Source: Sthenelais limicola (taxonomy: Eukaryota; Annelida; Polychaeta; Phyllodocida; Sigalionidae). Taken from it: a stretch of DNA of 64,000 bases. The notes under the pieces were generated by a model that worked only from the letters and a program-made list of their open reading frames with translations, searched no databases and had not been told where the DNA came from. This document shows, one piece after another, positions 38,701 through 52,419 of the stretch (within the stretch, counting starts at the first letter, position 1; each line of letters starts with the position of its first letter). Location of the stretch: assembly GCA_942159475.1 (NCBI GenBank), contig OW804097.1, positions 3,935,685-3,999,684 on the forward strand. Reading direction: 5' to 3'. The position numbers were made by a program, and so were the translations under genes.

Positions 38701-41700
38701 TTCCTTATCAGGAGATGCTGGTTATCAATGACACACATATATATATCTATTACTTACGGTCTGTTGATGTATCCACATGATGAGGGATATGCAATGAAAT
38801 AAAGGAAAATAAGTACTTTTGTTAATATAAGCCTCATATGCAGATATGCAGGAGATAGGTAAGAAAAAACAATTGTGGTGAACTTTAGTATTGCCCAAAT
38901 GTTTCATCCATTACCAACATCCATATTGAGTAATATACAAGAACATATAGGGAAAGCCTCAACATATTGTTCACATTGAGGTAAAACATATTCTGATGTT
39001 AAAATGTTTGATGGGAATAATTATTATTCTCATAGACAGTCTGTAGGCATTGAATGCAGTTGACTGTTTACATTGGCCTATAATTGTGGTGCAATTCAAA
39101 TATTGTGCATTAAAGATTGTAAGAAAAGTAATCTAGATCTGTCACATTTAGTTTAGACTTTGAGGCATTCGACTTTGTATTCTACAATTAAAAGTTCAAA
39201 GACTATGGGAAATTTTAAGGTATTATTGTAATCAATAACAATTAAAAAACAACCAATACATGCAAGGTTTCACATCCTTCAGTCTGCAAGATATATTCAG
39301 TGCCCTGACATTCTTTTAGAAGCATTGTATTTCTTCTTGGATATTGCCTATGAAAGATTCCCCATCTGGAGATGCTAATTGTTGGTGACACATATATATA
39401 TCAAATACTTACAGGCTGTTGATGTATCCACATGATGAGGGATATGCAATGAAAACAAAGGGAAAGAATTAGTGTTAATATAAGTATCCTCAGCTTATCA
39501 AGCTCATCTAGTTGGTATCATGATTCTAAGTATACATACAATTCCAAATGTAATGAGAGAAACAGACTAATATTCTCTGAACACAAACACTCTGAACTGA
39601 AGATTTGCAATGAGGATGATTAATGACATAAGATTCTCGCTACAAGTATGCAATTATGCAGAAGATAAGTAAAAAAAAAATATCTTGTGAATTAAATATT
39701 GCCCAAATGTTTTATTCATTACCAACATCCATCTTGATTAATATACAAGAACATATGGGGAAAGCCTCAACATATTGTTCACATTGAAGTAAAACATATT
39801 CTGATGTTAAAAGGTTTGACAGGAATCATTAATATTCTTATAGATAGTCTGTAGGCAATGAATGCAATTGACTGTTTACATTGGCCTATAATTACAGTGC
39901 AATTCAAACATTGTCCTTTGAGGATTTTAAGAAAGTAATCTATGTGGGTCACATTTAGTTTAGACCTTGAGGCATTCAACTTTGTATTCTGCAATTAAAA
40001 GTTAAAGGTCTGTTGGAAATTTAAAGGTAATATTTTAATCAATAATATTAAAAAAAAAGAACCAGAGCATGCAACGTTTTATATCCTTCAGTCTGCAAGA
40101 TATGTTCAGTGCCCTGACATTCTTTTGGAAGCATTGTATTTCTTCTTGGATATTGTCTTTAAAAGATTCCTTATCTGGAGATGCTGGTTATCAATGACAC
40201 ATATTATATCTATTACTTACCAGCTGTTGATGTATCCACATGATGAGGGATATGCAATGAAAACAAAGGAAAAGAAGTAGTGTTAATATAAGTATCCTCA
40301 GCTTATCAAGCTCATCTAGATGGTATCATGATTCTAAGTATACATACAATACCAAATGTAATGAGAGAAACAGACTAATATTCTCTGAACACAAACACTC
40401 TGTACTGAAGATTTGCCATGAGGATGATTAATGACATGAGATTCTCGCTACAAATATGCAAATATGCAGGAGATAAGTAAAAAAAACATTCTTGTGAATT
40501 TAACATTGCCCAATTGTTTTATTCATTACCAACATCCATCTTGATTAATATACAAGAACATATGGGGAAAGCCTCAACATATTGTTCACATTGAGGTAAA
40601 AATGTTTGACAGGAATCATTAATATTCTCATAAATAGTCTATAGGTAATGAACGCAATTGACTGTTTACATTGGCCTATAATTATGGTGCAATTTAAACA
40701 TTGTGCTTTGAGGATTTTCAGAAAGTAATCTAGCTGGGTCACATTCAGTTTTGACTTTGAGGCATTCAACTTTGTATTCTGCAATTAAAAGTTAAAGGTC
40801 TGTTGGAAATTTTAAGGTAATATTGTAATGAATAATATTAAAAAAAAGAACCAAGGCATGCAACGTTTTATATCCTTCAGTCTGCAAGATATGTTCAGTG
40901 CCCTGACATTCTTTTGGAAGCATTGTATTTCTTCTTGGATATTGCCTTTAAACAATTCCTTATCTGGAGATGCTGGTTATCAATGACATACATATATATC
41001 TATAACTTACCAACTGTTGATGTATCCACATGATGAGGGATATGCAATGAAAACAAAGGAAAAGAAGTAGTGTTAATATAAGTCTCCTGAGCTAATCAAG
41101 CTCATCTAGATGGTATCATGATTCTAAATATACATACAATACCAAATGTAATGAGAGAAACAGACTAATATTCTCTGAACACAAAGACTCTGAACTGAAG
41201 ATTTGAAATGAGGATGACTAATGACATAAGATTCTCGCTACAAGTATGCAAATATGCAGAAGATAAGTAAAAAAAGAATTCTTGTGAATTTAATATTGCC
41301 CAAATGCTTTATTCATTACCAACATCCATCTTGAGTAATATACAAGAACATATGGGGAAACCTCAACATATTGTTCACATTGAGGTAAAACATATTCTGA
41401 TGTTAAAAGGTTTGACAGGAATCATTAATATTCTTATAGATAGTCTGTAGGCAATGAATGCAATTGACTGTTTACATTGGCCTATAATTATGGTCCAATT
41501 CAAATATTGTGCCTTGAGGTTTTTAGGAAAGTAGTCTAGGTGTGTCACTTTTAGTTTATATGTTGAGGCATTCAACTTTGTATTCTGCAATTAAAAGTTA
41601 AAGGTCTGTGGGAAATTTTAAGGTAATATTGTAATCAATAATATTAAAAAAAAGAACCAGGGCATGCAACGTTTTATATCCTTCGGTCTGCAAGATATGT

Positions 41701-42289
41701 TCTGTGTCCTGACATTCTTTTGGAAGCATTGTATTTCTTCTTGGATATTGCCTTTAAAAGATTCCTTATCTGGAGATGCTTATCAATGACACACACATAT
41801 ATATCTATTACTTACGGGCTGTTGATGTATCCACATGATGAGGGATATGCAATGAAAACAAAGGAAAAGAAGTAGTGTTAATATAAGTATCCTCAGCTTA
41901 TCAAGCTCATCTAGATGGTATCATGATTCTAAATATACATACAATACCAAATGTAATGAGAGAAACAGACTAATATTCTCTGAACACAAACACTCTGTAC
42001 TGAGGATTTGCCATGAGGATGATTAATGACATAAGATTCTCGCTACAAGTATGCAAATATGCAGAAGATAAGTAAAAAAAATTCTTATGAATTTATTATC
42101 GCCCAAATGTTTTATTCATGACGCCTCCCTCCCTCCCTTCCCCCTCTCCACACAAACACAAACACTCTGCACAGAAGATTCGAAATAAGGATTACTAATT
42201 ACATGAGTTCCTGGCTACAAGTATGCAAAAGTAAGACAATGCTATGGAAGTTGCTGATGGATCAACACAAACAGAAGTAAATATTGCAA

Positions 42290-42405
42290 TTCTATTTACT
42301 AGGAAATACCACAAATTACCAAATAAAGGAGCAGAAGTTGGATAATGTCTTAGCCTACAAATATCTAGGTATTGAAATTGACAAACAAAAATTGACATCC
42401 CTTTA
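42290..42405 (+). pseudogene. short LINE RT remnant
   Basis: LDNVLAYKYLGIEIDKQKL can be read in one frame, resembling the Y-K-Y-L-G-I segment after the RT palm of LINEs. Only about 35 codons remain. Confidence 0.5.
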
Positions 42406-44388
42406 AAATGAATTATTACATATCTGTTGTTAAAAGGGAATATTATATAAATTAGGGGGGCTTAACTGGTGATGTACTACCAGGATGAAGTTAAGATCGA
42501 TATATCGATAGGGGGGAATGGAATCCAAGAAAAAGGGGAGGGGTAGGTGGGGGGAGGGGAGGGAACACTGTGAAGAAATATTATATGTTGTAAAGTCTGT
42601 TTAGCGAATGCTATTCCATGTAATATGAAACTTTATCATTAAACATAGAACATTTTGAATGTCTAAAGAAAGCACATTACGTACTGTAATAATAATTGTG
42701 AACTCAAAAAATCAATAGATTAAACTAATGTAAACATGTTAATTATAGATTACTGTTCATGTACTATGTAAAAATTCAAACTGAAGTGTTATCAACCGGC
42801 CAGCCAGGAAAACCTGCAATTTAGCAGAGGGCTAATACCTATTCAGATAATGCTTCAATACTATGCAAATTGTAATAACTTGTTTTTTTTGTTTTTTGTT
42901 TATATATATATAGGCTATAGTAGCCTAGGACCGTAAAAAATGAGATATGATTGATAGCAAAGCTATGTCCACCCTCAAGGGGTGCCACGCAAAATGGTGC
43001 TTAAACAGTGCCTGGGGGATCAAATGTACAATGAATAATGAATTAACACATATAATTATATCCAGATATATAAAGGTCCTTATTTTGCATAAAGGTACCA
43101 CATGGGTAACGCATGAGAATGAGGAAATAGAGACATAGTAATAACTCTGTGATACAAGACTCACTGGAGAACAACTTGTGTCATAAGCTATGATCGACTG
43201 AAATCTAACCAAACTATTTACTGATGATACTAGTGTTTGTTCTTCTTATGCGGTAAATGCAAGTGTCTCAATTCTGCATTAGCAGATTGATTCTTTAACA
43301 CTTAGAACATACACACTTATACAGAAATCTAATCTTTAAAAGTGGTGATTTAAAACTGAGGATACGTAGTTAATACTGCTCAATGATGTCAAATTGGCAT
43401 GGATACGGCTCCAGGGAAGAAATGAATGAACAGAGATATGTCTGCAACTATCATAAGAATGTGGAAATGCAGATTCATCCCTTGTCACAAGTGTTTCAAG
43501 ATTCAGAAGACTAATACTAACAACCCATCCCTCAGGTCATGAATGTTTAAACATTCAGTAGACAATTCATGCATCCCTTATGTTATTGACATTTCATCTT
43601 CCAATAAGCTAGATACTCATACTGCCATTTCTGCATTTCTCTCATTATTACTGAACCGCCTTGTTATATCATGTTACACAATATTATGTATTGCATTACA
43701 TTGATTAACCACAATATTATTGACATCCCTAATTATCATTAACACTAAGTATTACTTATTAAGTTAATTAATCGCAGTACTATGCAAATCTAGTAACAGA
43801 ATTAGGTTACATCAGAGTTCATATAGAAATGTATCACCAAATCACCAGCAACCATGACCATTCTACAACAAATACTCATGTGCATCATTGGCATAATAAA
43901 ATATGTCAGTCGGATCTCGAAATTCAAAGCCTCCAGCCTCTATTTACTTCTGCTTCTACAATAGCTCTACAATATTCTAAATAATATATAATATTCAGTT
44001 ATTAGCTGGTGCTATTTCAATAAAGATCGCTGAGAATGAAAATCACGAATTGGGTAAAGTAGAACAAGGATATGCTTCAAGGCATTTCAGGAATTGTCAA
44101 ATGTACTTCCAAATGTTTCTACATTTCCTTGATTGCTTTAAATGGAATTACTCAATAAGGAACATACATGGCAAAGGAATGACAGGGTTCCATTTTTAAA
44201 CTGAATTAACTGTGTCAATTCTCAAAAGGAGCCTCCGAAGCACAGAAACGTCACAAGACGATGTACAGTTGTACGCCTATCTGCTTAAAATGTAACATCT
44301 ATAAACGTCTGTAAAACACTCAATGTAGGCCTATTGTCAATAATATATCCCACAGGTTTTGTGCAGATCTAATACACCGCATGTACAT
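42406..44388. other. non-coding stretch, nothing recognised
   Basis: AT-rich sequence with a short G-rich patch near 42520-42560. Open frames at 42925-43212 show no family resemblance. Confidence 0.4.
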
Positions 44389-44623
44389 GGGTCAGATTTT
44401 CAGAAAATGTACAATTCGCCTTCACCAATCCTCACAAATAACCCACATTTAAGACAACAATGTGTTTCAAAATGCAGCTTAACATAACAGAACTGATACT
44501 TTAAATCAATGTGATACCAAATATACTCAGATATACCCAGCATTCTTCATTTTTCAGCCTAATTTAGCAGAATTTCCTAAATGTGTAGAGCTGCAAATTG
44601 TACATTTTCTGAAAATCTGACTC
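44389..44623 (-). mobile_element. GGGTCAG MITE, copy B
   Basis: Bounded by GGGTCAGATTTTCAGAAAAT and its near-perfect reverse complement. The body is inverted relative to copies A and C. 235 bp. Confidence 0.8.
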
Positions 44624-47600
44624 CTGGCAATGCATCACTGACATCCATCACAGAATGCACATGTATGCGTCATTGATACTTGCAAAAGGCCACTGTGCCA
44701 CGGCCATTATTACTGGTCTGCCAGACCAGTAATAATTCTCAATAGGAAGATGTGTAAGATATACCCAGGATTTCTGTCTTTTCACTTTTTTAATTAAGTA
44801 GGTTTTCATACAGTAAGTCTTCAGTAGATGACAATTGAATTATAACCATGTACATTAAAATTAATAATCAATAGAGGCCATTTACAATTATGGAATGTAT
44901 TCAAGAATTGGACAAGATATATCAATAATTAGCACTTAACTATGAGCATTGTTGCATTTGGGCATTGTTGGCTACTTATCAGCTATTCAGAAGCACAGCT
45001 TGACAAACTCTATTCAACTATGTCTAACACATGCAAAACTTACGAGAATCGAAAACGAAATTTGATGCCATGCCTGAGGGGATGAGACTGTTGCTGCAAC
45101 CAACATATAAATGTATGACATGAGGTATGAGTTGAAAGCAGCATATGTCAGTGCACAGTCAAAAAGGAGGCCTACCTTTATCATTTAAATACCATTATTA
45201 AATAACTGTTTATTCATAATCATGATGAATCACCAATTGTCATAGCTATCATACAATCAGATCCTTCCCGTGAAATAAAGGGAGGACAACTCATACATAC
45301 AAAACAAAATATTTTTTTAAAAATAACAATGAAATAAAAACAAATTATTTGATGCTCAATTTTAAATTTATGATTATTACATATGAGCAGTAGGATCTAC
45401 ATAATTTATTTCTTCTCCTGGTTGAAATAAAATTCACACTCACTATTGTAAACCAGGTGGCGTCAGTGTCTCTATCTGTAGCACCTGTACTGCAGCACTG
45501 GAACTTAGTTTAGTTTAGATTTCACACTGTGGGCGAGGGGTTCTGCTATATGCAATATCTAACGCCTTGTCAACCTGAAAATAAAATAATAAATTATACA
45601 GGGGAGAATACTAAAATGAAGTGGCGGGATTATTCACAAATATTTGCTGCGGACCCTTTGCTCGGTACTGTAATTCCTATGACGTCACTCCTTCACTCCC
45701 AGTATTGTTTTTTTGTAGCTCGGGAACATTCTATTTGAATGAAGGCTGCCCTTAAATGCTTATTTTGGAAAAATACATTTCTGAGTCCTGTCATCAATCA
45801 GATATAAGATGCATCACATATGTTATTCCCTTTAGTATACATCAGACATATCAATAAGGTTGGGTAAAAGATCAATGCTGTCAACTCAGTGTTTTTCTTC
45901 CAGGACTACTTTTATTTTACTACAATAAACTACTCCAATAAGCTTTCATTTTATATTCCATGTTTAAACCTTTTTATATAACAATTAAGAATCAATAAGG
46001 TGTGTATTGACTAGAAGTGAATATAGGTATAAATTTAGGAGGACCACCTCCCCGGGCTGTGTGAAACTACTGTGTTGGTGGTCATCGGTTCTGCTTGATT
46101 GCACCCTGCCGTTGGTGTGCGTGCTGGTGCACTGGTGCAGAGCGGAACAGCACGAGCTAGAGGCAGGACATTGGACAATATAAAGGACGGACAGCCATTT
46201 TAGACAGCCATAGAGCAAACTAATAAATTATGAATTCAAATCGCCATAGATCGACGGCAAATGTCGCTAGAAACACACTGAAAAAAGCCTCTTGAAGCTC
46301 TATTCACGGCCTGTCAGACGGCACCATTTTGCATGGTTGAAAATATCAACCATGCAAATCATACCTTATGGCCAAATCAGACCTGATGACACCATGGTAT
46401 ATGGCCTCATATTGCATTCGAAATAGACCCAAAATCTGACCCAGAATGGACTAATATTGTATATACGTCTGCCTGTATGCCTAGACTCATTATATGTAGT
46501 CGCTGTGGCTCTCTGCACTTGGAACCTAGTTGCAAGAATAAGAGGAAAGACTCACCAGCTATGGCGCTGCCTGTGAAGCAAATTGCTGTCAGGGCCAATT
46601 TGAAGGAGATGTCCTGCAGAAAGGGACTGAAGCTTCGGGTGCTACTTCAAGTTAGAAGTTGGTAGGAGAATGCCTCGTATGGATTTGGATGTGGACAAAT
46701 GGCCTGTGGACGAGTCGTTGAATGGTATGGAAGTGCTTGGTAATGGTACTTCAATGTGTCCTGGTAGAGTGGTTTCAACCGGTGTTCTTTGTGACCACGA
46801 CAACTGCCTGGGAAAGATACGGCTGGAATACTATACTCTTATGCCCAAGTACATATATCTATAATATTCAGTTGAATTTAATTAGTATACTGGGCTGTAC
46901 TGGATCCCGAGCAAAACACTATAACAATGACATACATTTAAAATATGTAATATAATGTAATCTATATATTATGGTCTGTAGTCAAACAAATGTACCTGTA
47001 GACATAGTTCTTGAGCTACTGGTATTAATGATTTAATGTTATTGTAGGTGAAATCTAATATATGTATTTTAAGGCATGAAACTATCTAAACCATCCAACA
47101 TCATGATACAATAAAGTTACAATTGTACTTTAATTACATAATTTCCTTTAACCCTTATAGTTCATAGTGAGTCAGTAAAGGAACATTATAGTGAATCATG
47201 ACCACTTTGTGTGTAGGTAGTAGTCCTGATTCTAACACCTCTATGTGTTATATTATATAATTGATAATGGGGAAGTGAGGTACCATCTTCATACTCACTC
47301 TTACAGCTCTCCTTATGTGTCCAATAGAATTGTAGTTGCATGCATGAATCCAAGCCTAGTCAATGTATTCTGGTCTGCAATGTCTAGTCAACCTAGGAGA
47401 AAGTAGTTGCATTATAGCACTCATATATAAGATAGTGTTTAGCATTTCCTTTCAGCTTCATACCCGGCTAAGTCGGCCAAGATAGTTCTTCTCAGATATA
47501 GGTCCCTAACCTTCTCCATTAATAATTTGGATTTCTCAGGAAATGAATAATGTGGAAGGTGATTTTCACGAAAAAGGAAAAAGGATGACGGTCAATACAT

Positions 47601-48908
47601 TCTAAAGTCATTTTCTGCCAATTATTCCAATAGTAGAATATATATTTTAGGGATTGAACTTAATTCCCTAAAGGACCAATGTTTATGAGTGCTGCTTATG
47701 TACTGCACCGTAAGGGTGGTACTGCTGGTCAAATGGTACTAACAGTGATTTCCAAAATTGGAGAAATTGACGGATTATGTCTTCCGTTTTAATTGTATTA
47801 AGTATTGGCCAAGAAAAGACTCAAATCTTTTAAAATTCCCTCTTGGTTACCTGTGTAAAAAATGATACAGCTTTGTAGTATATCCCCCATGGGGGATCAG
47901 TATATAAAGCAAAAGTCTAGCTATAATTCAATACTCTTTGCTGCAGTAAATCAAATTATATTTTTTGTGCCTCATTCCACTCTGTTTCTTGTGTAAATTG
48001 TGAATCTAAGTGAATTAATTAAATAATTAGTACCAGAAGGTAGTTTATACTCACCATTAAGGTTATGCCTATTGCGGCCTGGCAATGAATGCCACGAGGA
48101 TGGATTCCAGGACTTATTGAAGTACTTAAATCTACTGCTATATATAGAGCTGACAGGCTTAAAGGTAGTTTAATGTACACTCAACACACTAAGAAAGGTC
48201 TACAAGGATTAAGCCTATGTTAAACAATCACTCAGGTCTTGGAGGATGACGTATGATTACACTTGGTGTTAGGGTGTGTAGATAAGTAAAGACTTAAACT
48301 GTAATCTTCAACCCAGCATGTAGTCAGGCATGTACAGACTAAGCTCTTAAACACAACATGTACAAACTAAGCTTGAGCTCTTAAATCCAGACTAAGATTA
48401 AATCTTTATTCCAGATGTACAGAACTCCAGCATGTACAAAGTAAGCTCTTACATCAATTATGTATAGACTTAATTAGATCCAGTATGTGCGTTTAACAAC
48501 AGCTGCATGCACCTGGAAGATGGAAGATATGTATATGTATGACATTTACAATATTCATATGAAGCACAGTAAATGTTGTATTTCATGTATAACATTATCA
48601 GTTGAAACGTAAGTCAATTCTGAGTAAATTGATGACTCTGCCAGCATGCTGCCTTTAGGACCCAGCCTGTCCAGATGTCTGTAGCTTATAGTTTAACACT
48701 GATTTTTTTAAAGAATTTACTAACACAATTCCTTCAGGCACAGCTTCTTCAATTGGTGCATTTGTGGAAGCAATAGATTAATCAATAATACATAATACAT
48801 TAAATAATTGGAAATAATTGGAAATAATTGGAATTGGAATAATTGTAATACAATGTAATCAGGCTTAGATGCTTAAATTTAACTTAATGCGATAAAATAA
48901 TATTTTAC
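44624..48908. other. long non-coding stretch, little recognised
   Basis: No gene could be supported. Short frames at 45529-45738, 46477-46665 and 46670-46955 are not similar to anything I recognise. A possible minus-strand donor (GTGAGTATA) lies near 48050. Confidence 0.4.
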
Positions 48909-49014
48909 TCACTCTTAAATCAGAATCTATCAGGCAGATGTGGATGTTGCTTCAGGCAAAGCTTAATGACGTCACACTAACTACAAGTCTTGGCCTGAGA
49001 TAATTAGCATATCC
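48909..49014 (-). other. exon-like cassette with splice sites, minus strand
   Basis: About 100 bp between a CATTTTGCAG acceptor and a GTGAGT donor. It is similar to 51432-51538 in length, splice sites and 3' half (ACATCCACATC, CTGATA, TTAAG). All three frames contain stops, so if it is an exon it is untranslated. Possibly a 5' UTR exon of the Roc-COR-CARD gene or of another transcript; low confidence. Confidence 0.35.
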
Positions 49015-49040
49015 TGCAAAATGAGCGAAAATAGATGTAT

Positions 49041-49210
49041 TATTATTATTATTATTATAAGATTTTATTTCCATTTCACATATACAATCACACAAATTAA
49101 ATTAAAGAAAGAAGAATGGAAAAGGAATATTGTCTGTGACTGTCACAGCTCTTCCGAATACCCCGTTGGTTTTTTTGAATACATACTGATATAAGAATGG
49201 CACTAGGTGA
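49041..49210 (-). repeat. retroposon tail-like repeat with (ATT)n end
   Basis: An (ATT)n run is followed by GATTTTATTTCCAT, a variable middle and CAGCTCTTCCGAATA. A related end lies at 60568-60720 and, less closely, at 59385-59490. It looks like the 3' end of a LINE or SINE family in reverse orientation. Confidence 0.5.
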
Positions 49211-49767
49211 TAACAGTTGACTAGTAGACTAAAGTAAGTTATCAAGTATAGAATATAGTAAGTTATCAGGTATAGAATACACAATACAAGATAAAGAACA
49301 AGGTACAAATAAAGCGTACAAACGTGTACGTGTATATACAGGCAGGTGTGCAAGCACCCTGTCCGACTATTGTCAGGATTTCCTGGTTCTATCTACAAGT
49401 AGCGAAGTAACAATTATTTATCCATATGTTTTGGGACTTTAGCATCACTAGCTAGAAGGTGTCCACTATATGTTCTATATTCAAAAACCGTTAAAACCAT
49501 TAAATATGATATTAGTCTCGTCCTTGAAGGATCTGGGTTCGGCTAATAAAAGGAATAATGAACAGCATTGATGGGCCGGGATGACAAGATTACTATCTGC
49601 AGTATACTAACAGCTTCATATCATGCAGTTGTTTGTGCAAATTAAGGAATTCATTATTATTATTTAGTCCATTTTGGGTCAGATTTTGCATGCACTTATT
49701 ATACTACAGACCGTGTTTGTCTAGTGGTGCCACCTGACGTGTTCCATCACGGACTAAAATCAATATA

Positions 49768-49892
49768 CAACTTGGATTTAGCGTTTGAACGGTCTGGTGG
49801 GGGATTAGAACCTGTAGTTGTAGCGGGGGTTCGTTGTCTGTTTGCTTAGAGACCCCACCGAGGCGATAGTTCGAACGCTAAAATTCTCGTTG
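49768..49892. mobile_element. hairpin MITE-like element
   Basis: A left arm containing TTTAGCGTTTGAAC and a right arm containing GTTCGAACGCTAAAA are inverted copies around a GC-richer centre with a second inner pair (GGTGGGGG / CCCCACC). About 125 bp; no coding capacity. Confidence 0.6.
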
Positions 49893-49904
49893 TCTATTGC
49901 TATA

Positions 49905-51420
49905 ATGGTCGATTCTCTTTTTCAGCAGCACAGGGAATTTCTGAAGGGCAACAACAAATGCCCAGATAATTTTGGGTCTCATATTCTAGATGTTTTGAAG
50001 ATATTTTTATGAAAATTGGGCACCTTATTTTCTTTAAATTTATTTTTAACAGATAAATCAAATAAAAAAAGTTTGTATGGGTGTTACCCCTCCAATGCAC
50101 TGACCTTGTGACCTTTAATTGAGTATTTCTATGTTCATTTATGATCATTGTTCGTTATTTTTCTGTTTGGAGTTAAAAAAACATATCATTGACCTTGTTC
50201 ATAAAAACAAATTATATCAAAGTTGATTTATTTAATTTCTTTTATTGCTTTTGGTGATGACAACGCCGTTTCCATGATGATATATTTCAGACATGACCTC
50301 ATGTCTAAACCAATTATTCATAACTCCAGGTGTATAATATCTATTCAAAAAGTAAATGTGTGACGCCTTTCAAATGCATGTTTTTAAGGTTATTATCCTT
50401 TCATATGGCTCCTTCTTTATTCATTAAGAAGAAATGTAAGTGAATCCGATTCTGACGTGACTCAGGGACTGGCCAACTGTCAATGACATGGACTACTTTT
50501 TGTTCGAGTGAGGTTTTGAAAGAATAAGATTAATTAGAATCACTTAGAAGATATATTTCTTGATTATTGATTATGGTTTAACAATGTTAATTGATAATAA
50601 TTTCTATACTTCTAGACTATATTACTTGATCGGGATCCTTCCTTGCACCTTGGGGTTGATGGTCCTTCCCGCCTCCACCCTTGGTGGATTCCTTCAGTCT
50701 ACAGACATAAGGGCCCAACGACGTTAGGGCCCAACAACGATAGGGCCCACTCTTGCTTATTTTCAAACGTTCGGGCCCACCCATGCTCAGACGTTAGGGC
50801 CCAAACTTTGGATGTTAGGGCACACCCACAACATGTTGAATGAAACTATCATATAAGTACTCATTCAGACAGTACGTCCCATCCCAGCTGGGCCCTAGCG
50901 TCTGAGGAATGGTGGGCCATATCGTCTAAAATATATACTTGTAAATATGTAGGTCTACTATTCGACTTCCTTCTAAAATAAATTTTACTATGGTGGGAGA
51001 TGTTCAGACCCTAGGACCACCCCCTGTCCGACGTTTAGGCCCACCCACCTTCAGACGCTAGGGCCCAACCCCCATCAGACGTTAGGGCCCACCCCAGAAT
51101 CAGCCGTGGGCCTAATGTCTGAAGGCGGGTGGGCCCTAACGTCTGGACTTTGGGCCCAAACGTCCGAGGTTTCTGGGCCCTATCGTCGTTGGGCCCTAAC
51201 GTCTGGAGCCCATTCCTTCTACAAATTTGTGTAGTTTTGGGGATGCTGAAGTCAGAATTTTAAAGATAGATCGGCAAAAGACAAAAGAGGGGGGTAGCGG
51301 GTTCCCCCGAAAGCTTTCATCAAACTGCAACCACTAAACAAGGCATTACCAACCTACAATATATTGTTAACGATTCTGGGCTGAAACCCGCTGTGATCCC
51401 ACAAAAAGAGAATCGACCAT
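49905..51420. mobile_element. 1.5-kb element with terminal inverted repeats
   Basis: ATGGTCGATTCTCTTTTT at 49905-49922 recurs as its reverse complement ending at 51420. A weaker match continues inward (CACAG-G patches) for about 35 bp in total. No transposase frame is visible inside, so it would be non-autonomous. Its central third is the GGGCCC repeat cluster. Confidence 0.6.
50705..51215. repeat. cluster of CAGACGTTAGGGCCCA repeats in both orientations
   Basis: About 17 copies of a 16-18-bp word around GACGTTAGGGCCCAMCC. Some ten run forward (50705-50830 and 51008-51100) and seven reverse (50888-50935 and 51105-51210). The left block and the right block are largely inverted versions of each other, so the region can fold back. 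Each copy carries the self-complementary GGGCCC core and often AACGTT or a variant. Confidence 0.85.
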
Positions 51421-51431
51421 ACATGATACTC

Positions 51432-51538
51432 ACCCTTAAGTCACAAGGTATCAGGGTGATGTGGATGCTGCAGCAGGTAGAGGTCTATGAGCTAACGTCA
51501 CCCTAAGTACAGGTCCAGGCTGAGGCAAGTAATCACCT
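51432..51538 (-). other. exon-like cassette with splice sites, minus strand
   Basis: Lies between a CATGTTGCAG acceptor and a GTGAGT donor. Counterpart of 48909-49014. One frame is open for 27 codons and then stops. Probably untranslated if real. Confidence 0.35.
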
Positions 51539-52419
51539 GCAACATGAACATGTATACACTAGACTCTAGTATACCAGGAATTGTGTGATATACATAGTGG
51601 ATAACATGCTTCTTTTGTATCTGTTTGAATTATATTTAAATATTGTATAGGCTTCAATTAAATGGTAATAACAAAATATATCAATGTATCAAAGGATCGT
51701 TTCCGTAGCTTGCTGATAGGTATAAATAGTTTTGTTTGATAGACTCTGGAAGTATTGGGGGAGAAGTAGGAGACAGGAAAACAGGAGTACAGAGAAGTAA
51801 CTCCAAGGATTCCGAAATCAAGACTGAAGTTTATTGGCACACATAGGATCACACAACAATAGCAGGAGGAGAAAAAGGGCGGGGTCCTATCCCTGATAGG
51901 CCCACCTCACATGTTCATCTTAGAAAGGAAATATTCTGCTAGTAAACATATTATATGTAGAGCCTCACACGTTGTATTCCTTTCCAATTCTACTTATATC
52001 TTGGTAGAGAGTGCATCTACACTGGGTCTCTATTATGTGTAGGTACACAGCGTGTTTTGTACTTATTTTAGCATGTTTGTGCATATATGTGTGATGTGTT
52101 TTAATAAAATGGGTCACAAGTTACAAAATTGATATTTTTCAAAGTGATATATTCACAAGATCCCTTCGTTGGAATGTTTTCATTTTTGGGGTGTTTAGTC
52201 CTGGAGGTTGTATGAATACATGTATCAAATCTTTATAAGACAGTTCATAAAATATGTCCTTGCGTTTCTGAAGTCATCTTATGGGGGGTATTTAGCTACC
52301 TTACTAGTAATTGTCCAACCACAAATATTGGTTAATTTTCTATCAAAAATATCAAACATAAAATCCAGAAATAGTTGTTATCTGTCCTAGTGCTCACTAT
52401 CATTACAATTATTCAAAAG

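Larger units (their letters stand above)
34961..42119 (-). repeat. tandem array of nine exon-containing units, higher-order repeat
   Basis: Nine units and a partial tenth. A landmark (pseudo-exon 1) recurs at about 35581, 36240, 37051, 37840, 38652, 39307, 40115, 40902 and 41710, giving spacings near 659, 811, 789, 812, 655, 808, 787 and 808 bp. The spacing series repeats after four units, and units 1, 2, 3, 4 resemble 5, 6, 7, 8, so a block of about 3.07 kb was itself duplicated. Units 2 and 6 lack the segment containing CTCATCTAGATGG. Each unit holds, in minus-strand order, a short ATG frame with a GTAAGT donor, a spacer of about 38 bp ending in AG, and a 70-bp copy of exon 32643-32574 whose donor is GG instead of GT. 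Confidence 0.9.
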
